Made by a program: the position numbers and the translations under genes | Notes under the pieces: generated by a model | Seen by the model: only the letters and a program-made list of their open reading frames with translations | The model's database searches: none | Told to the model about the DNA's origin: nothing | Assembly (NCBI GenBank): GCA_902595125.1 | Contig: CACJOY010000002.1 | Span: forward strand, 62,001-126,000 | Length of the DNA stretch: 64,000 nucleotides | Direction of reading: 5' to 3' | Source of the DNA: an uncultured Pelagibacteraceae bacterium | GTDB lineage: Bacteria > Pseudomonadota > Alphaproteobacteria > Pelagibacterales > Pelagibacteraceae | Part shown: positions 19,103 through 28,151 of the stretch, piece after piece | Position numbering within the stretch: the first letter of the stretch is position 1 | Layout: every line of letters starts with the position of its first letter

Positions 19103-19858
19103 CCATATTTTTTTCATACTGAAATAAACCAATATAGTCAGAATAATTAAATAGAGTATGGCTTTAAATCCCATTTGGTGTCTTGACTCTAAATGAGGTT
19201 CAGCTGACCACATCAAGAAAGTTGTAACATCTTTTGACATTTGTTCAACAGTGGCCCTTGTACCATCCGAGTATTCTACTAATCCATCTGATAATTGATT
19301 TGCCATTTTAATTTTATTTCCATACATATATTTATTATAATAAACACCATCATCTAAAGTAACTCCAGCTGGTGGATCTTCGTATCCTTGAAGCAAAGAA
19401 TAAATATAATCTACCCCACCACCTCTTGCTTTAACTAAAACTGACATATCAGGTGGGTAGGCACCTCCATTTGCAGCTTGTGCAGCTTGAACATTGTCGT
19501 ATGGCATTACAAATTTATCTGATAATTTTCCAGGTCTTGTAAACATTTCACCATCAGCATTCGGTCCATCTTTAACCTCATAAGAAGCTGCTATTGCTTT
19601 CGCCTCTGCTTCAGAAAATTCAGGGCCTCCTTTTTCAGCTAAATTTCTGTAGCTCAAATACTTCATTGAATGACAAGATGAGCAGACCTCGGTGTAGACT
19701 TGATATCCTCTTTGAAGTGAGGCTCTATCAAATTTACCAAAGAGACCCTTAAAGCTCCAGTCAGTTTTTAAATACTCAACCTTTTCCGCGGCTTGAGTGC
19801 TCAATGAAATACTGGAAAATAAGATAATTAAGGAAAATATTTTTAAAAAATTTTTCAC
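19079..19858 (-). CDS. petC: Cytochrome c1 of the bc1 complex
   Basis: Membrane-anchored c-type haem subunit of ubiquinol-cytochrome c reductase. 259 residues: a signal peptide (about 1-23, ending TQAAEK), the haem motif CSSCH near residue 58, a C-terminal single membrane anchor (AILYLIILTILVYFSM), and the RHQMGFK region just before it. A methionine axial ligand candidate lies in the QMSKD or HQMGF region; I cannot assign it. It is separate from cytochrome b, unlike the fused fbcH precursor of rhizobia. It starts one base downstream of petB. Confidence 0.96.
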   Translation of the reverse strand: MKNFLKIFSLIILFSSISLSTQAAEKVEYLKTDWSFKGLFGKFDRASLQRGYQVYTEVCSSCHSMKYLSYRNLAEKGGPEFSEAEAKAIAASYEVKDGPNADGEMFTRPGKLSDKFVMPYDNVQAAQAANGGAYPPDMSVLVKARGGGVDYIYSLLQGYEDPPAGVTLDDGVYYNKYMYGNKIKMANQLSDGLVEYSDGTRATVEQMSKDVTTFLMWSAEPHLESRHQMGFKAILYLIILTILVYFSMKKIWSRVETEI

Positions 19859-21121
19859 TTAATTATTTAAACTTTCCTTGTTCTTTGCTGTCGCTAAATT
19901 AGGCGAACCTCCTAATATTGGTTCGGTTATACTTAATGGAATTGGAAGAGTTTTTTCTTTCCATCCTAAAACTGGTAATATCACTAAAAAGTGTAAGAAG
20001 TAATATGCTGTGGCTACTCTAGCAACTAATAGATATAATCCCTCAGCTGGCATTGCACCCACATATCCTAGGATCAAAACATCAGCTACAAGGATCCAAT
20101 AAAATTGTTTGTATAAAGGTCTAAATACTGCTGACCTAATTTTTGAACTATCAAGCCATGGAAGAGCTGCTAAAATTAAAATAGCTGACAACATCGCAAT
20201 CACTCCTAAAAGTTTATCTGGTACTGACCTTAAGATTGCATAAAAGGGTAATAAATACCACTCTGGAACAATGTGTGCTGGGGTAACTAATGGATTAGCT
20301 TCAATATAATTGTCTGCATGACCTAAAATATTCGGTGTATAAAAAACAAAAAATGCAAAAACAATCATAAACATTAATAAAGCAAAACCATCTTTTATTA
20401 CAATATATGGATGGAATGGAACTGTATCTTTTGATGGTTTTTTAATATCAATTCCAACTGGATTATTATTTCCAGGAACATGAAGTGCCCATATATGAAG
20501 TACAACTAAACCTAAAATCAAAAATGGTATTAAGTAATGAAGTGTAAAAAATCTTGTTAATGTGGGATTGTCAACTGAATAACCGCCCCATAACCAGGTA
20601 ACTATACCCTCACCTACTAAAGGAATTGCACTAAATAAATTTGTAATTACAGTTGCACCCCAAAAACTCATTTGTCCCCATGGTAGCACGTAACCTAAAA
20701 ACGCAGCCGCCATCATTAACAAATAAATGATTATACCTATTATCCAAATTATTTCCCTAGGAGCTTTATAAGAGCCATAAAATAAAGATCTGAAAATATG
20801 AATATAAACAGCTAAAAAAAACATAGATGCGCCATTTGCATGAATGTATCTTATTAACCATCCATAATTAACATCCCGCATAATATGCTCTACACTATCA
20901 AAAGCCATATCAGCATGAGCGATGTAATGCATTGCAAGAACTAACCCTGTTACAATTTGAGTAATTAAACAAAAAGTTAATATTCCACCAAACGTCCACC
21001 AATAATTTAAATTTTTAGGTGTTGGATAGTCAGTTAAATGATTGGCAAGGGTTAATAAAGGTAAACGATCGTTAAACCATTTTCCAAATTTTGATTTAGG
21101 TGTGTATTCGTGATCACTCAT
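19859..21121 (-). CDS. petB: Cytochrome b of the bc1 complex
   Basis: Di-haem quinol-oxidising membrane subunit. 420 residues with eight or more membrane helices. Haem histidines sit in helix B ([19 protein letters not shown]) and helix D ([20 protein letters not shown]). The Qo-site PEWY motif ([15 protein letters not shown]) and the [19 protein letters not shown] stretch are intact. Encoded between petA and petC with 5-base and 0-base gaps, forming one minus-strand operon. Confidence 0.98.
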   Translation of the reverse strand: MSDHEYTPKSKFGKWFNDRLPLLTLANHLTDYPTPKNLNYWWTFGGILTFCLITQIVTGLVLAMHYIAHADMAFDSVEHIMRDVNYGWLIRYIHANGASMFFLAVYIHIFRSLFYGSYKAPREIIWIIGIIIYLLMMAAAFLGYVLPWGQMSFWGATVITNLFSAIPLVGEGIVTWLWGGYSVDNPTLTRFFTLHYLIPFLILGLVVLHIWALHVPGNNNPVGIDIKKPSKDTVPFHPYIVIKDGFALLMFMIVFAFFVFYTPNILGHADNYIEANPLVTPAHIVPEWYLLPFYAILRSVPDKLLGVIAMLSAILILAALPWLDSSKIRSAVFRPLYKQFYWILVADVLILGYVGAMPAEGLYLLVARVATAYYFLHFLVILPVLGWKEKTLPIPLSITEPILGGSPNLATAKNKESLNN

Positions 21122-21126
21122 AATAA

Positions 21127-21636
21127 TTATCCAATTTTAATTGTATTAGCATTAACAAATTCATATTTAGGAATTTCCATGTTAGTGGGAGCTGGTCCCT
21201 TTCTTATTCTTCCTGAGATATCATAATGAGAGCCATGACAAGGACAAAACCATCCATTGTATTCACCTTTTTGATCTAAAGGAACACAACCTAAGTGAGT
21301 ACAAACCCCAAGCATTACAAGCCACTCCGGGTCCTTTGCACGATCTTCATCTTTTTCAGGGTGTTTTAAATCTCCTAACTTTACGGATCTTGCTTCGGCT
21401 ATCTCATCTTGTGTTCTTCTACGAATAAAAACTGGTTTACCTCTCCACAGAACAGTTATTGTTTTACCTGGGCTTACTGCACTCACATCAACCTCTGTAC
21501 TTGCTAATGCTTTAACAGATGCATCTGGATTCATCTGATCAATCATAGGCCATATAGTTGCACCAACACCAACTGCACCAACTGCATAGGTAGCTGTGAA
21601 TAAAAAGTCTCGTCTATTAGTTTTTTTTTCTGACAT
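21127..21636 (-). CDS. petA: Rieske iron-sulfur subunit of the bc1 complex
   Basis: 169 residues. The N-terminal NRRDFLF followed by a hydrophobic helix is a Tat-type membrane anchor, as usual for Rieske proteins. The two cluster-binding boxes CTHLGC and CPCHGSHYD are complete, including both histidine ligands and the disulfide cysteines. First gene of petABC; the 90-base gap to divergent trmL is very AT-rich and must hold both promoters. Confidence 0.98.
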   Translation of the reverse strand: MSEKKTNRRDFLFTATYAVGAVGVGATIWPMIDQMNPDASVKALASTEVDVSAVSPGKTITVLWRGKPVFIRRRTQDEIAEARSVKLGDLKHPEKDEDRAKDPEWLVMLGVCTHLGCVPLDQKGEYNGWFCPCHGSHYDISGRIRKGPAPTNMEIPKYEFVNANTIKIG

Positions 21637-21692
21637 CAGTAATAGTTAAATATACTCAATATTGCTTTTTTCTACTTAAATATATGATTTCA

Positions 21693-21698
21693 TATAAT
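21693..21698 (+). promoter_or_regulatory. Candidate -10 element for trmL
   Basis: TATAAT at 21693-21698 in the 90-base AT-rich divergent gap between petA and trmL, 28 bases before the trmL start codon. No convincing -35 (TTCTAC is the best at the correct spacing). The petA promoter must be in the same gap, but I cannot single out its elements. Confidence 0.3.
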
Positions 21699-21726
21699 AT
21701 AAAATGATAAATTTACTACTGATAGA

Positions 21727-22200
21727 ATGACACATAAATTGATCAAACATGGCCCTAAAATTGCTTTATTTGAACCTGACATACCTCAAAATACAGCGGC
21801 AATAATAAGAACTTGTGCGTGTCTGGGTGCAAAACTTGAAATTATAGAGCCCTGTGGTTTTTTGTTGAATGATAAGAGATTTCGAAGGGTTGTAATGGAT
21901 TACATGGATGAAAAAGATTTAAGATTTTATCAAAGTTTTGAGCATTTTTACAAGTCAAAAAAGAATCAAAGAATTATATTGATGACCACTAAAGCATCTA
22001 TATCTTATACTGATTTTAAATTTAACAAAAATGATACAATTTTATTTGGAAGAGAAAGTGCTGGAGTACCAATAAAAATTCATGAGATGTTAAAAACCAA
22101 ACTCAAAATACCTATGAAAAATAGAAAACGTTCACTAAATATATCCACATCAGTAGCAATCATACTTGGAGAAAGCTTAAGGCAGATAGGTTTAATTTAA
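21727..22200 (+). CDS. trmL: tRNA (cytidine/uridine-34-2'-O)-methyltransferase
   Basis: 157-residue SPOUT methyltransferase with a C-terminal trefoil knot. The first half has LFEPDIPQNTAAIIRTCACLGA, the SpoU motif 1; LFGRESAGVPIKIHEM near residue 105 and LNISTSVAIILGESLRQ at the end are SpoU motifs 2 and 3. The size and N terminus fit TrmL (wobble position 34 of tRNA-Leu) rather than longer TrmH or RlmB. It is followed by hemF after one base. Confidence 0.92.
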   Translation: MTHKLIKHGPKIALFEPDIPQNTAAIIRTCACLGAKLEIIEPCGFLLNDKRFRRVVMDYMDEKDLRFYQSFEHFYKSKKNQRIILMTTKASISYTDFKFNKNDTILFGRESAGVPIKIHEMLKTKLKIPMKNRKRSLNISTSVAIILGESLRQIGLI

Positions 22201-22201
22201 T

Positions 22202-23029
22202 ATGAATTTGGAAATTAAACAAGATCTAGCAAGTAATTGGTTTAAAATACTTCAAAATGCTTTTTGTGATGACATAATTAAACTTGAGCGAAATAAGCTT
22301 AAATTTAAATCTACAGTCTGGAAAAGAAGTCATAAGAAAGATGAAGGTGGAGGAGAATTTAGACTATTACAAAATGGTAAAATATTTGAAAAAGTTGGAG
22401 TAAACTTCTCAAAAGTTTACGGTAAATTTCCTAAACAATTTCAAAAAAATATCCCTGGAGCTGAAAAAAATCCAAATTTTTGGGCTTCAGGAATTTCAGT
22501 TGTTATGCATATGAAAAATCCATTAATACCCGCAATGCATTTTAATACGAGATTTATTTGTACTACTCAAAATTGGTTTGGTGGTGGTATGGATGTAACA
22601 CCCTCAAAAAACGATATCAAGGAAAAAAAAGATTTTCATCAAATTTTAAAAAATATGTGCGATAGGCACGACAAAAATTATTACAAGAAATATAAGAAAT
22701 GGTGTGATGAATATTTTTATTTAAATCACAGAAAAGAACCTAGAGGCATAGGAGGGATTTTTTTTGACTATAAGAAGAAAAATTTTAAAAAAGATTTTAA
22801 GTTCGTTAGAGATGTAGGTGTTACATTTCAATTTATTTTTAATACTATAATTCATAAAAAATTAAAGAAAAAATGGACAAAAAGAGATAAAGAAATTCAA
22901 TATATAAAAAGAGGAAGGTATGCAGAATTTAATTTATTATATGACAGAGGTACGAAGTTTGGATTACAAACTGGTGGAAATGTTGAAGGTATACTTATGT
23001 CATTACCCCCATTAGCAAAGTGGAAATAA
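22202..23029 (+). CDS. hemF: Oxygen-dependent coproporphyrinogen III oxidase
   Basis: 275 residues of the aerobic HemF family: converts coproporphyrinogen III to protoporphyrinogen IX using O2. Signature stretches: PLIPAMHFNTRFICT, WFGGGMDVTP, EPRGIGGIFFDY, and the C-terminal GRYAEFNLLYDRGTKFGLQT-type block (kept in two parts: RYAEFNLLYDRG, KFGLQTGGN). An obligately aerobic haem step suits the aa3-type oxidase and bc1 genes in the same window. Starts one base after trmL, one base before greA. Confidence 0.96.
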   Translation: MNLEIKQDLASNWFKILQNAFCDDIIKLERNKLKFKSTVWKRSHKKDEGGGEFRLLQNGKIFEKVGVNFSKVYGKFPKQFQKNIPGAEKNPNFWASGISVVMHMKNPLIPAMHFNTRFICTTQNWFGGGMDVTPSKNDIKEKKDFHQILKNMCDRHDKNYYKKYKKWCDEYFYLNHRKEPRGIGGIFFDYKKKNFKKDFKFVRDVGVTFQFIFNTIIHKKLKKKWTKRDKEIQYIKRGRYAEFNLLYDRGTKFGLQTGGNVEGILMSLPPLAKWK

Positions 23030-23030
23030 T

Positions 23031-23507
23031 ATGGACAAAGAACCGATAACATTAAATGGATTAAAAAAGTTGAAAGAAGAATTGATTTTTTTAAAAGAAA
23101 AGAAAAGACCAAAAATAGTTTCTGCAATTGCTGAAGCTAGATCTCATGGTGATCTTAAAGAAAATGCAGAATACCATGCTGCAAAAGAGGAACAATCACA
23201 TAACGAGGGAAGAATAACCCAGATAAATGATATTATTGCTAGGGCAAATGTAATTGATGTAACAAGATTAAACAATGATGGAAAAATAATTTTTGGTTGT
23301 ACAGTATTTTTAGAAAATTTAGATACTGGTGAGAAAATTAATTATAAAATCGTAGGTAAGGATGAGGCTGACTTAAAAGAAAAATTAATCTATTTCCAAT
23401 CACCTATTAGCAAAGGTTTAATTGGGAAAAATAAAGGAGATTATGTTGAAATAAATACTCCTGCAGGGAAAAAAAATTTTGAAGTCAAAGATGTTAAATA
23501 TATCTAA
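23031..23507 (+). CDS. greA: Transcription elongation factor GreA
   Basis: Rescues backtracked RNA polymerase by stimulating transcript cleavage. 158 residues: the N-terminal coiled coil with the acidic tip (SHGDLKENAEYHAAKEEQSH, about residues 39-58) that enters the secondary channel, then the FKBP-like C-terminal domain (SPISKGLIGKNKGD). Starts one base after hemF. The stop shares a tetranucleotide with that of convergent cca. Confidence 0.97.
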   Translation: MDKEPITLNGLKKLKEELIFLKEKKRPKIVSAIAEARSHGDLKENAEYHAAKEEQSHNEGRITQINDIIARANVIDVTRLNNDGKIIFGCTVFLENLDTGEKINYKIVGKDEADLKEKLIYFQSPISKGLIGKNKGDYVEINTPAGKKNFEVKDVKYI

Positions 23508-24778
23508 TTTTTAAGTATGTTTTCGACTTCTTGATCAGATATTTTAAAATTATTATTCACCCACTCTTTTTCAATTATTTTTAGTTTGTCTCCCAATATT
23601 TTTCCTTCTGGAATTTTGTATTTTCTCATTAATATGTCGGCTCCAATTGGCATTGTTGGTACTAATTTATTTTTATAATAATCAGTCAAATTAAAGATAA
23701 CTTGATCAAATTTTTTTGATTTTATAATCTTATAATTTAAAATATCAACTACAGCTTGTTTACCACAGTAATAAAAAATTTTATTTATATTATTTATTGT
23801 GAATGATTTAGAGTCTGTTTTTTTTTTAAAAAAATCATCAATTATTTTTATTCTTTTTTGGTCTTTTTTTGAAATATTGTACTTAAAAAGAAAATAATCC
23901 ACATTATCAGAGCCATCAATAATCATTAAGGATAAATAAAAAATAAAATCAATTTTTCTCAAAATATTTTTTTTATTTGAGTCTATGTTAGAAAAAATTT
24001 TAATATTTTTCAATTCTGGGAAAATTAATAAAACTAAATCTAATGAATACCTATCTTTACTCAATCTTTCTAATGTATCTACTTTGCTGATCTTTTTTAA
24101 CTCGTCCAATAATCTTTCTTTAGATAAATTTGAAACTCCACCGATATTTATTTTTAATTTTCTGATGATCTCTATATTATGTTTTACTTTTGAGTAGTTT
24201 AAAAAAAATCTTAAGTACCTCAATATCCTTAAATAATCTTCTTGAATTCTATCGTTAACATCTCCTATAAAGTTAACAATTCCTTTTTCTAAATCATTTT
24301 TACCATTAAAAGGGTCAAATAAATTACCAACTTTATCTGAATAAATTGAATTGATTGTAAAATCTCTTCGAGAGGCGTCTTTTTTCCAATCTTTAGAAAA
24401 TTTTACAATAGCGTGTCTACCATCTGTAGACACATCCTCTCTTAAAGAAGTTATTTCAAATTTATAATTATCAATTATAGCTGTAATTGTTCCATGTTTA
24501 ATGCCAGTTTTATAATAATTGATATCATTTTTTTCTAGACACGCACAAACTTGATTAGGCTCTAAATTAGTTGCTAAATCTATATCATCAACTTTCTCAT
24601 TATTTAGTATTTTTCTAATACATCCACCCACATATCTAATTTCACTTTCAGGGGAATAAAGATTTATTACATCAAAAATTTTGTTTGCTTGTGTTTTTTT
24701 TGACAAATCTTTAATATCTTTAACAAAACTGTCTAAATTATTAGATCTTAAAAAAATTTTATTTAAAAAGTTTTTCAT
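23504..24778 (-). CDS. cca: CCA tRNA nucleotidyltransferase (PcnB/Cca family)
   Basis: 424 residues, class II nucleotidyltransferase head: RYVGGCIRKILNNEKVDDID contains the GG-x-R and D-x-D catalytic motifs (about residues 47-65), followed by RRDFTINSIYSD and the RILRYLRFF neck region. Closest in layout to alphaproteobacterial CCA-adding enzymes that resemble poly(A) polymerase. The start ATG at 24778 lies only three bases downstream of the encoded CCA end of tRNA-Gln, so its mRNA is probably joined to the tRNA. The body is unusually rich in Ile, Asn, Lys and Asp. Confidence 0.9.
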   Translation of the reverse strand: MKNFLNKIFLRSNNLDSFVKDIKDLSKKTQANKIFDVINLYSPESEIRYVGGCIRKILNNEKVDDIDLATNLEPNQVCACLEKNDINYYKTGIKHGTITAIIDNYKFEITSLREDVSTDGRHAIVKFSKDWKKDASRRDFTINSIYSDKVGNLFDPFNGKNDLEKGIVNFIGDVNDRIQEDYLRILRYLRFFLNYSKVKHNIEIIRKLKINIGGVSNLSKERLLDELKKISKVDTLERLSKDRYSLDLVLLIFPELKNIKIFSNIDSNKKNILRKIDFIFYLSLMIIDGSDNVDYFLFKYNISKKDQKRIKIIDDFFKKKTDSKSFTINNINKIFYYCGKQAVVDILNYKIIKSKKFDQVIFNLTDYYKNKLVPTMPIGADILMRKYKIPEGKILGDKLKIIEKEWVNNNFKISDQEVENILKN

Positions 24779-24781
24779 AAT

Positions 24782-24855
24782 TGGCTGGGGCGCTAGGATT
24801 CGAACCTAGGATGCAGGTACCAAAAACCCGTGCCTTACCGCTTGGCTACGCCCCA
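24782..24855 (-). tRNA. trnQ: tRNA-Gln (anticodon UUG), CCA encoded
   Basis: Folds by eye as a complete 74-nt cloverleaf: acceptor TGGGGCG/CGCCCCA, D arm GCCAAGCGGTAAGGC, anticodon arm CGGGT-TTTTGGT-ACCTG with anticodon TTG, T arm CTAGG-TTCGAAT-CCTAG, discriminator G, and encoded CCA. It is very close to the E. coli glutamine tRNA. The gene sits between ispE (stop at 24889) and cca (start at 24778). A TATGAT box on the minus strand (24876-24871) could be its own -10; otherwise it is read from ispE. Confidence 0.96.
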
Positions 24856-24888
24856 ATATCAACTTCGTATATCATAAAAAATCATGAT

Positions 24889-25734
24889 TTATATAGTTTT
24901 TGAAGTTATACACCAGTAATTTTTATATTTCTTATTAAACATTTTTTTAGCATTTTCACATCTGCTTTTTGATTGAAAATATGCGACTAATGCTGACCCC
25001 GATCCTGTCATTCTCACAAATTCTGGGTTGGATAAATTTTCTAAAGATTTCTTTATAGTTTTCAATCTAGAATATTTATTTAAAGCAATATGTTCTAGGG
25101 AGTTGCCTAACTTCTTTAAAAACCTCAAATTAAACATACTTTGATTTGGTTTTTTTATTACAGGACTGTTAAATTTTTTTACCTTAGAATAAATGTATTT
25201 TGTAGAACATCCAAAATTTGGTTTTACAATTAAAGTATAAATTTTTTTACACTTTTTAAAGTACTTAATACTATTATTTGATGTTAAAATCGAATTTTTG
25301 AAATCTATTCCCAAAATGGTGTCTGAACCAACTAAATTAGATATCTTAATTATTTCATTTCTATCAATTCTAACTATTTTCTTTTTAACAAAATATTTTA
25401 AAATAGATGCAGCATTCATCGAGCCACCACCTAATCCAGATTTATATGGAATTCTTTTATCAATTTGAATAATAAACTTTCTACCGTTTAACAATTTTTT
25501 ATCATCTAAGATTTTGAGTAATTTAGAAATAGTATTTTTTTTACCTATTTTATTTGAAAATTTTCCAGTAAATAAAATTTGGTGTTTATTAGATTTTGTA
25601 TCTTTTATGATGATTTTATCATGCAATTCAATGAAAGTGACAATAGTTTCAATTTTATGAAGGGAGAATTTTTTTCCAACGACATTTAAAGATAAATTTA
25701 TTTTAGCATGTGACTTAATTGTACTAAACTTCAT
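24889..25734 (-). CDS. ispE: 4-diphosphocytidyl-2-C-methyl-D-erythritol kinase
   Basis: GHMP kinase of the MEP isoprenoid pathway, 281 residues. The N-terminal SHAKINLSLNVVGK, the ATP loop PYKSGLGGGSMNAAS (about residues 91-105) and the C-terminal MTGSGSALVAYF are the three GHMP motifs. Together with ispH in this window it supplies isoprenoid precursors for ubiquinone, haem A side chain and carotenoids. It directly follows the TPR protein (start codon abuts the preceding stop), so both are likely co-transcribed. Confidence 0.95.
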   Translation of the reverse strand: MKFSTIKSHAKINLSLNVVGKKFSLHKIETIVTFIELHDKIIIKDTKSNKHQILFTGKFSNKIGKKNTISKLLKILDDKKLLNGRKFIIQIDKRIPYKSGLGGGSMNAASILKYFVKKKIVRIDRNEIIKISNLVGSDTILGIDFKNSILTSNNSIKYFKKCKKIYTLIVKPNFGCSTKYIYSKVKKFNSPVIKKPNQSMFNLRFLKKLGNSLEHIALNKYSRLKTIKKSLENLSNPEFVRMTGSGSALVAYFQSKSRCENAKKMFNKKYKNYWCITSKTI

Positions 25735-27420
25735 CTAAATATTTTTGAGACCCTTTACCATCTTAATATTTATTTTTTCAATCATTTCTTCTTCAGCGTC
25801 ATCCATATTTAGAACATTTGCCCAAAAGTATCTCGCTTGAATTTTACGATCTAACTTCCATAAAATATCTCCATAATGATCGTTAACAATAGGATCATTT
25901 GGCATAAGTTCTACAGCTCTTTTTAGAAACTTTTCTGCTTTTAAAAAATCGTCAATCAGATAATAAGCCCATCCTATTGAATCTGTAATATAAGGATCGT
26001 CACTTTTAATTGAATAGGCTTTTTCTAACATTTCTATTGCCTCACTTAATTTATAATCTCTCTCAAGCCATGAATATGCTAAATAATTTAATGTATAAGC
26101 ATCATTTGGTCTTACTTTTAATGAATTAAGTAAATCTTCGTCAGCCTTTTTATAATCACCAATCCTTTCATAACTTCCACCTCTTCTATATAAAAGATCA
26201 GGTTTAATTTCCGAGCTCTCTGGAAGATTATTAATAATTTTTGTGTAATATACTATAGCATCTTCGTACGCCTTAGAATTTTTATAAAAATTCGCAAGAT
26301 CAAATAAAATTTTATTATTAATTTTTTCAATTTTTAGAAACTCTGCAACAATATAATTTAATGACTCTTTTTTGTTTCTTTGTTTTGCGATGATTTGAGC
26401 CTCTTTTTTTACACGATACCAGTAATAAAATTTATCTTCTTTTTTAAAATTTTTAAGAATTTTTTTTGCTTCTTTGTATTCTTCGTTCAGATAATGATTT
26501 TCAACAATTAAAGATAGATTAAATTTAAATTTTGGATTTAGAAAATAAGAAAGATTTAAATAAAAGTTGGATTTTTCAAAATTATCTTGCGATGAATAAA
26601 GATTTGAAATTAAAAATAAAAACTCACTAATTATATCATTATAATTTTTACATGAAAAAACTTTAATTAATTGTGTAGGACGATTATTTTCGATCCAATT
26701 TTTACCCTGTGAAATTAATAAAGTAGAATTGATATAATCAACATTTTTTACAATTTTTTTAGCCTCATCTAATCTAGAATTTTCAATCAAATAACTCAAA
26801 TAAAAGAATATATATCTGGTATAATCACCATCATCATCATTTAATAAATTTGAAAAATATAAACTAGTATTTTGATCGTCTAAGTAACATCTTTGAAATG
26901 CCTCTGAAATAGTTGACAATTTTCCTAAATTTTTTTTATCATCTGGAATTTTTTTTTCCTTAAAAACATATATGTATTGTTTTAGACTTTCTAGGATTGC
27001 TAAATTGAAGTTATTCAAAGAACTTAACTGAGCTATTTTATTTAAATGATTGTAAGTCTTATTTAAATCATTTTTTTTCAAACTGTCTATTATCATTAAT
27101 AAATTTGCATCAAAAAAATTGGAATTTTTTTTTCCTTGATTTTGTTTTACTATATTAATTGCTTGTGAAATCTTATTTTCCAAAACCAAAGAGCTCACAA
27201 TTCTTGCGAGATATGCATCATGAGTATTGATTAAAATTTTGGATGAATTAAAAAAATCTAAAGCTTTAGAATTATTTTTATTTTGAGATGCTACGATACC
27301 AGAAAAATATTTAGATAAATTTTTTGAGTCTATCTTTTCAAAACTAATGCTTTTAGAATATAACTGAGTTTGGTAAGATAAGAATAAAAATAATATAAAA
27401 ATTAATTTTTTTATAAACAT
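25735..27420 (-). CDS. Exported tetratricopeptide-repeat protein
   Basis: 561 residues: a hydrophobic signal peptide (about 4-22), a divergent helical middle, and clear TPR units toward the C terminus (YNKIINNLPESSEIKPDLLYRR-like spacing, then YERIGDYKKADEDLLNSLKV, NDAYTLNYLAYSWLERDYKL, DPYITDSIGWAYYLIDDFLK, NDPIVNDHYGDILWKLDRK). Such TPR proteins upstream of ispE are common in alphaproteobacteria and are thought to act as periplasmic or outer-membrane scaffolds, but the function is not known. Divergent from the uracil-DNA glycosylase gene across only 11 bases. Confidence 0.85.
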   Translation of the reverse strand: MFIKKLIFILFLFLSYQTQLYSKSISFEKIDSKNLSKYFSGIVASQNKNNSKALDFFNSSKILINTHDAYLARIVSSLVLENKISQAINIVKQNQGKKNSNFFDANLLMIIDSLKKNDLNKTYNHLNKIAQLSSLNNFNLAILESLKQYIYVFKEKKIPDDKKNLGKLSTISEAFQRCYLDDQNTSLYFSNLLNDDDGDYTRYIFFYLSYLIENSRLDEAKKIVKNVDYINSTLLISQGKNWIENNRPTQLIKVFSCKNYNDIISEFLFLISNLYSSQDNFEKSNFYLNLSYFLNPKFKFNLSLIVENHYLNEEYKEAKKILKNFKKEDKFYYWYRVKKEAQIIAKQRNKKESLNYIVAEFLKIEKINNKILFDLANFYKNSKAYEDAIVYYTKIINNLPESSEIKPDLLYRRGGSYERIGDYKKADEDLLNSLKVRPNDAYTLNYLAYSWLERDYKLSEAIEMLEKAYSIKSDDPYITDSIGWAYYLIDDFLKAEKFLKRAVELMPNDPIVNDHYGDILWKLDRKIQARYFWANVLNMDDAEEEMIEKINIKMVKGLKNI

Positions 27421-27431
27421 ATTTGCATTTT

Positions 27432-28151
27432 ATGACTAAAAAGTATTTAAATCAAAACGACAAATATGTTAATAATTTAATAAACTCAATAGAGCCAGAT
27501 TTCATTTTTACCTCAAAGCCAATAAATAGATTCAAAAATGCCGAAATTGAGGATAAGAATTTTAAAAAAAATAAATTTGAACAGCTCACAAACTTAAAAA
27601 AAAGAATTAATTCAATTGAAGATTGTAATTTAAAAGAAAATTCAAAGGGGCTTATAATGGGTGGTGGTGATATTGACAGCCCTGTAATGTTGATTGGTGA
27701 GGCACCAGGATTTGATGAAGAAGGTACAGGCTTACCTTTTAGTGGAAAAGTTGGTGCTCTTTTAGACAAAATGTTAATGGCTATAAATATTAAAAGAGAG
27801 AAAATTTATTCAACATACTCAGTAAATTTTAGGACTCCGGAAGACAGAAAACCAACAAACGTAGAAATTAAACGTTACTCTAAATTTTTAAAAGAACATA
27901 TATCTATTATTAACCCCAATATTATTATTCTGATGGGAAGTACAGCGATGGAGGCTATTACTGGTTCAGTCAGTAAAATTTCTAATGAAAGAGGAAAATG
28001 GAAAGAAATTATAATAAGAAATAAAACCTTTCCATTAATGGTTACTTTTAGCCCCTCATATCTCATAAGGTTTCCAGAAAATAAAAGATATTCCTGGGAA
28101 GATTTAAAAAAAATCAAACAAAAAATTCAGAATTTAAATATTAAAATTTAA
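27432..28151 (+). CDS. Uracil-DNA glycosylase, family-4-like, lacking the cluster cysteines
   Basis: 239 residues from the ATG at 27432 (a TTG three codons earlier is less likely). Motif 1 GEAPGFDEEGTGLPFSGKVG, LLDKML, and the C-terminal SPSYLIRFPENKRYSWEDLKKI mark the family 4/5 uracil-DNA glycosylase superfamily. The cysteines that hold the [4Fe-4S] cluster in family 4 are not seen: the 'NVVKCRPP' position reads NFRTPEDRKPT and the second is tyrosine. The motif-2 histidine (HP) is serine here. It may be an alphaproteobacterial cluster-free branch or have altered chemistry. Its stop overlaps the rnhB start (TAATG). Confidence 0.82.
   Translation: MTKKYLNQNDKYVNNLINSIEPDFIFTSKPINRFKNAEIEDKNFKKNKFEQLTNLKKRINSIEDCNLKENSKGLIMGGGDIDSPVMLIGEAPGFDEEGTGLPFSGKVGALLDKMLMAINIKREKIYSTYSVNFRTPEDRKPTNVEIKRYSKFLKEHISIINPNIIILMGSTAMEAITGSVSKISNERGKWKEIIIRNKTFPLMVTFSPSYLIRFPENKRYSWEDLKKIKQKIQNLNIKI

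Noticed and set aside
24782-24855. tRNA gene as an integration site (attB) for a mobile element
   Set aside because: No integrase, direct repeat of the tRNA 3' end, or atypical DNA follows; the downstream gene is housekeeping cca.
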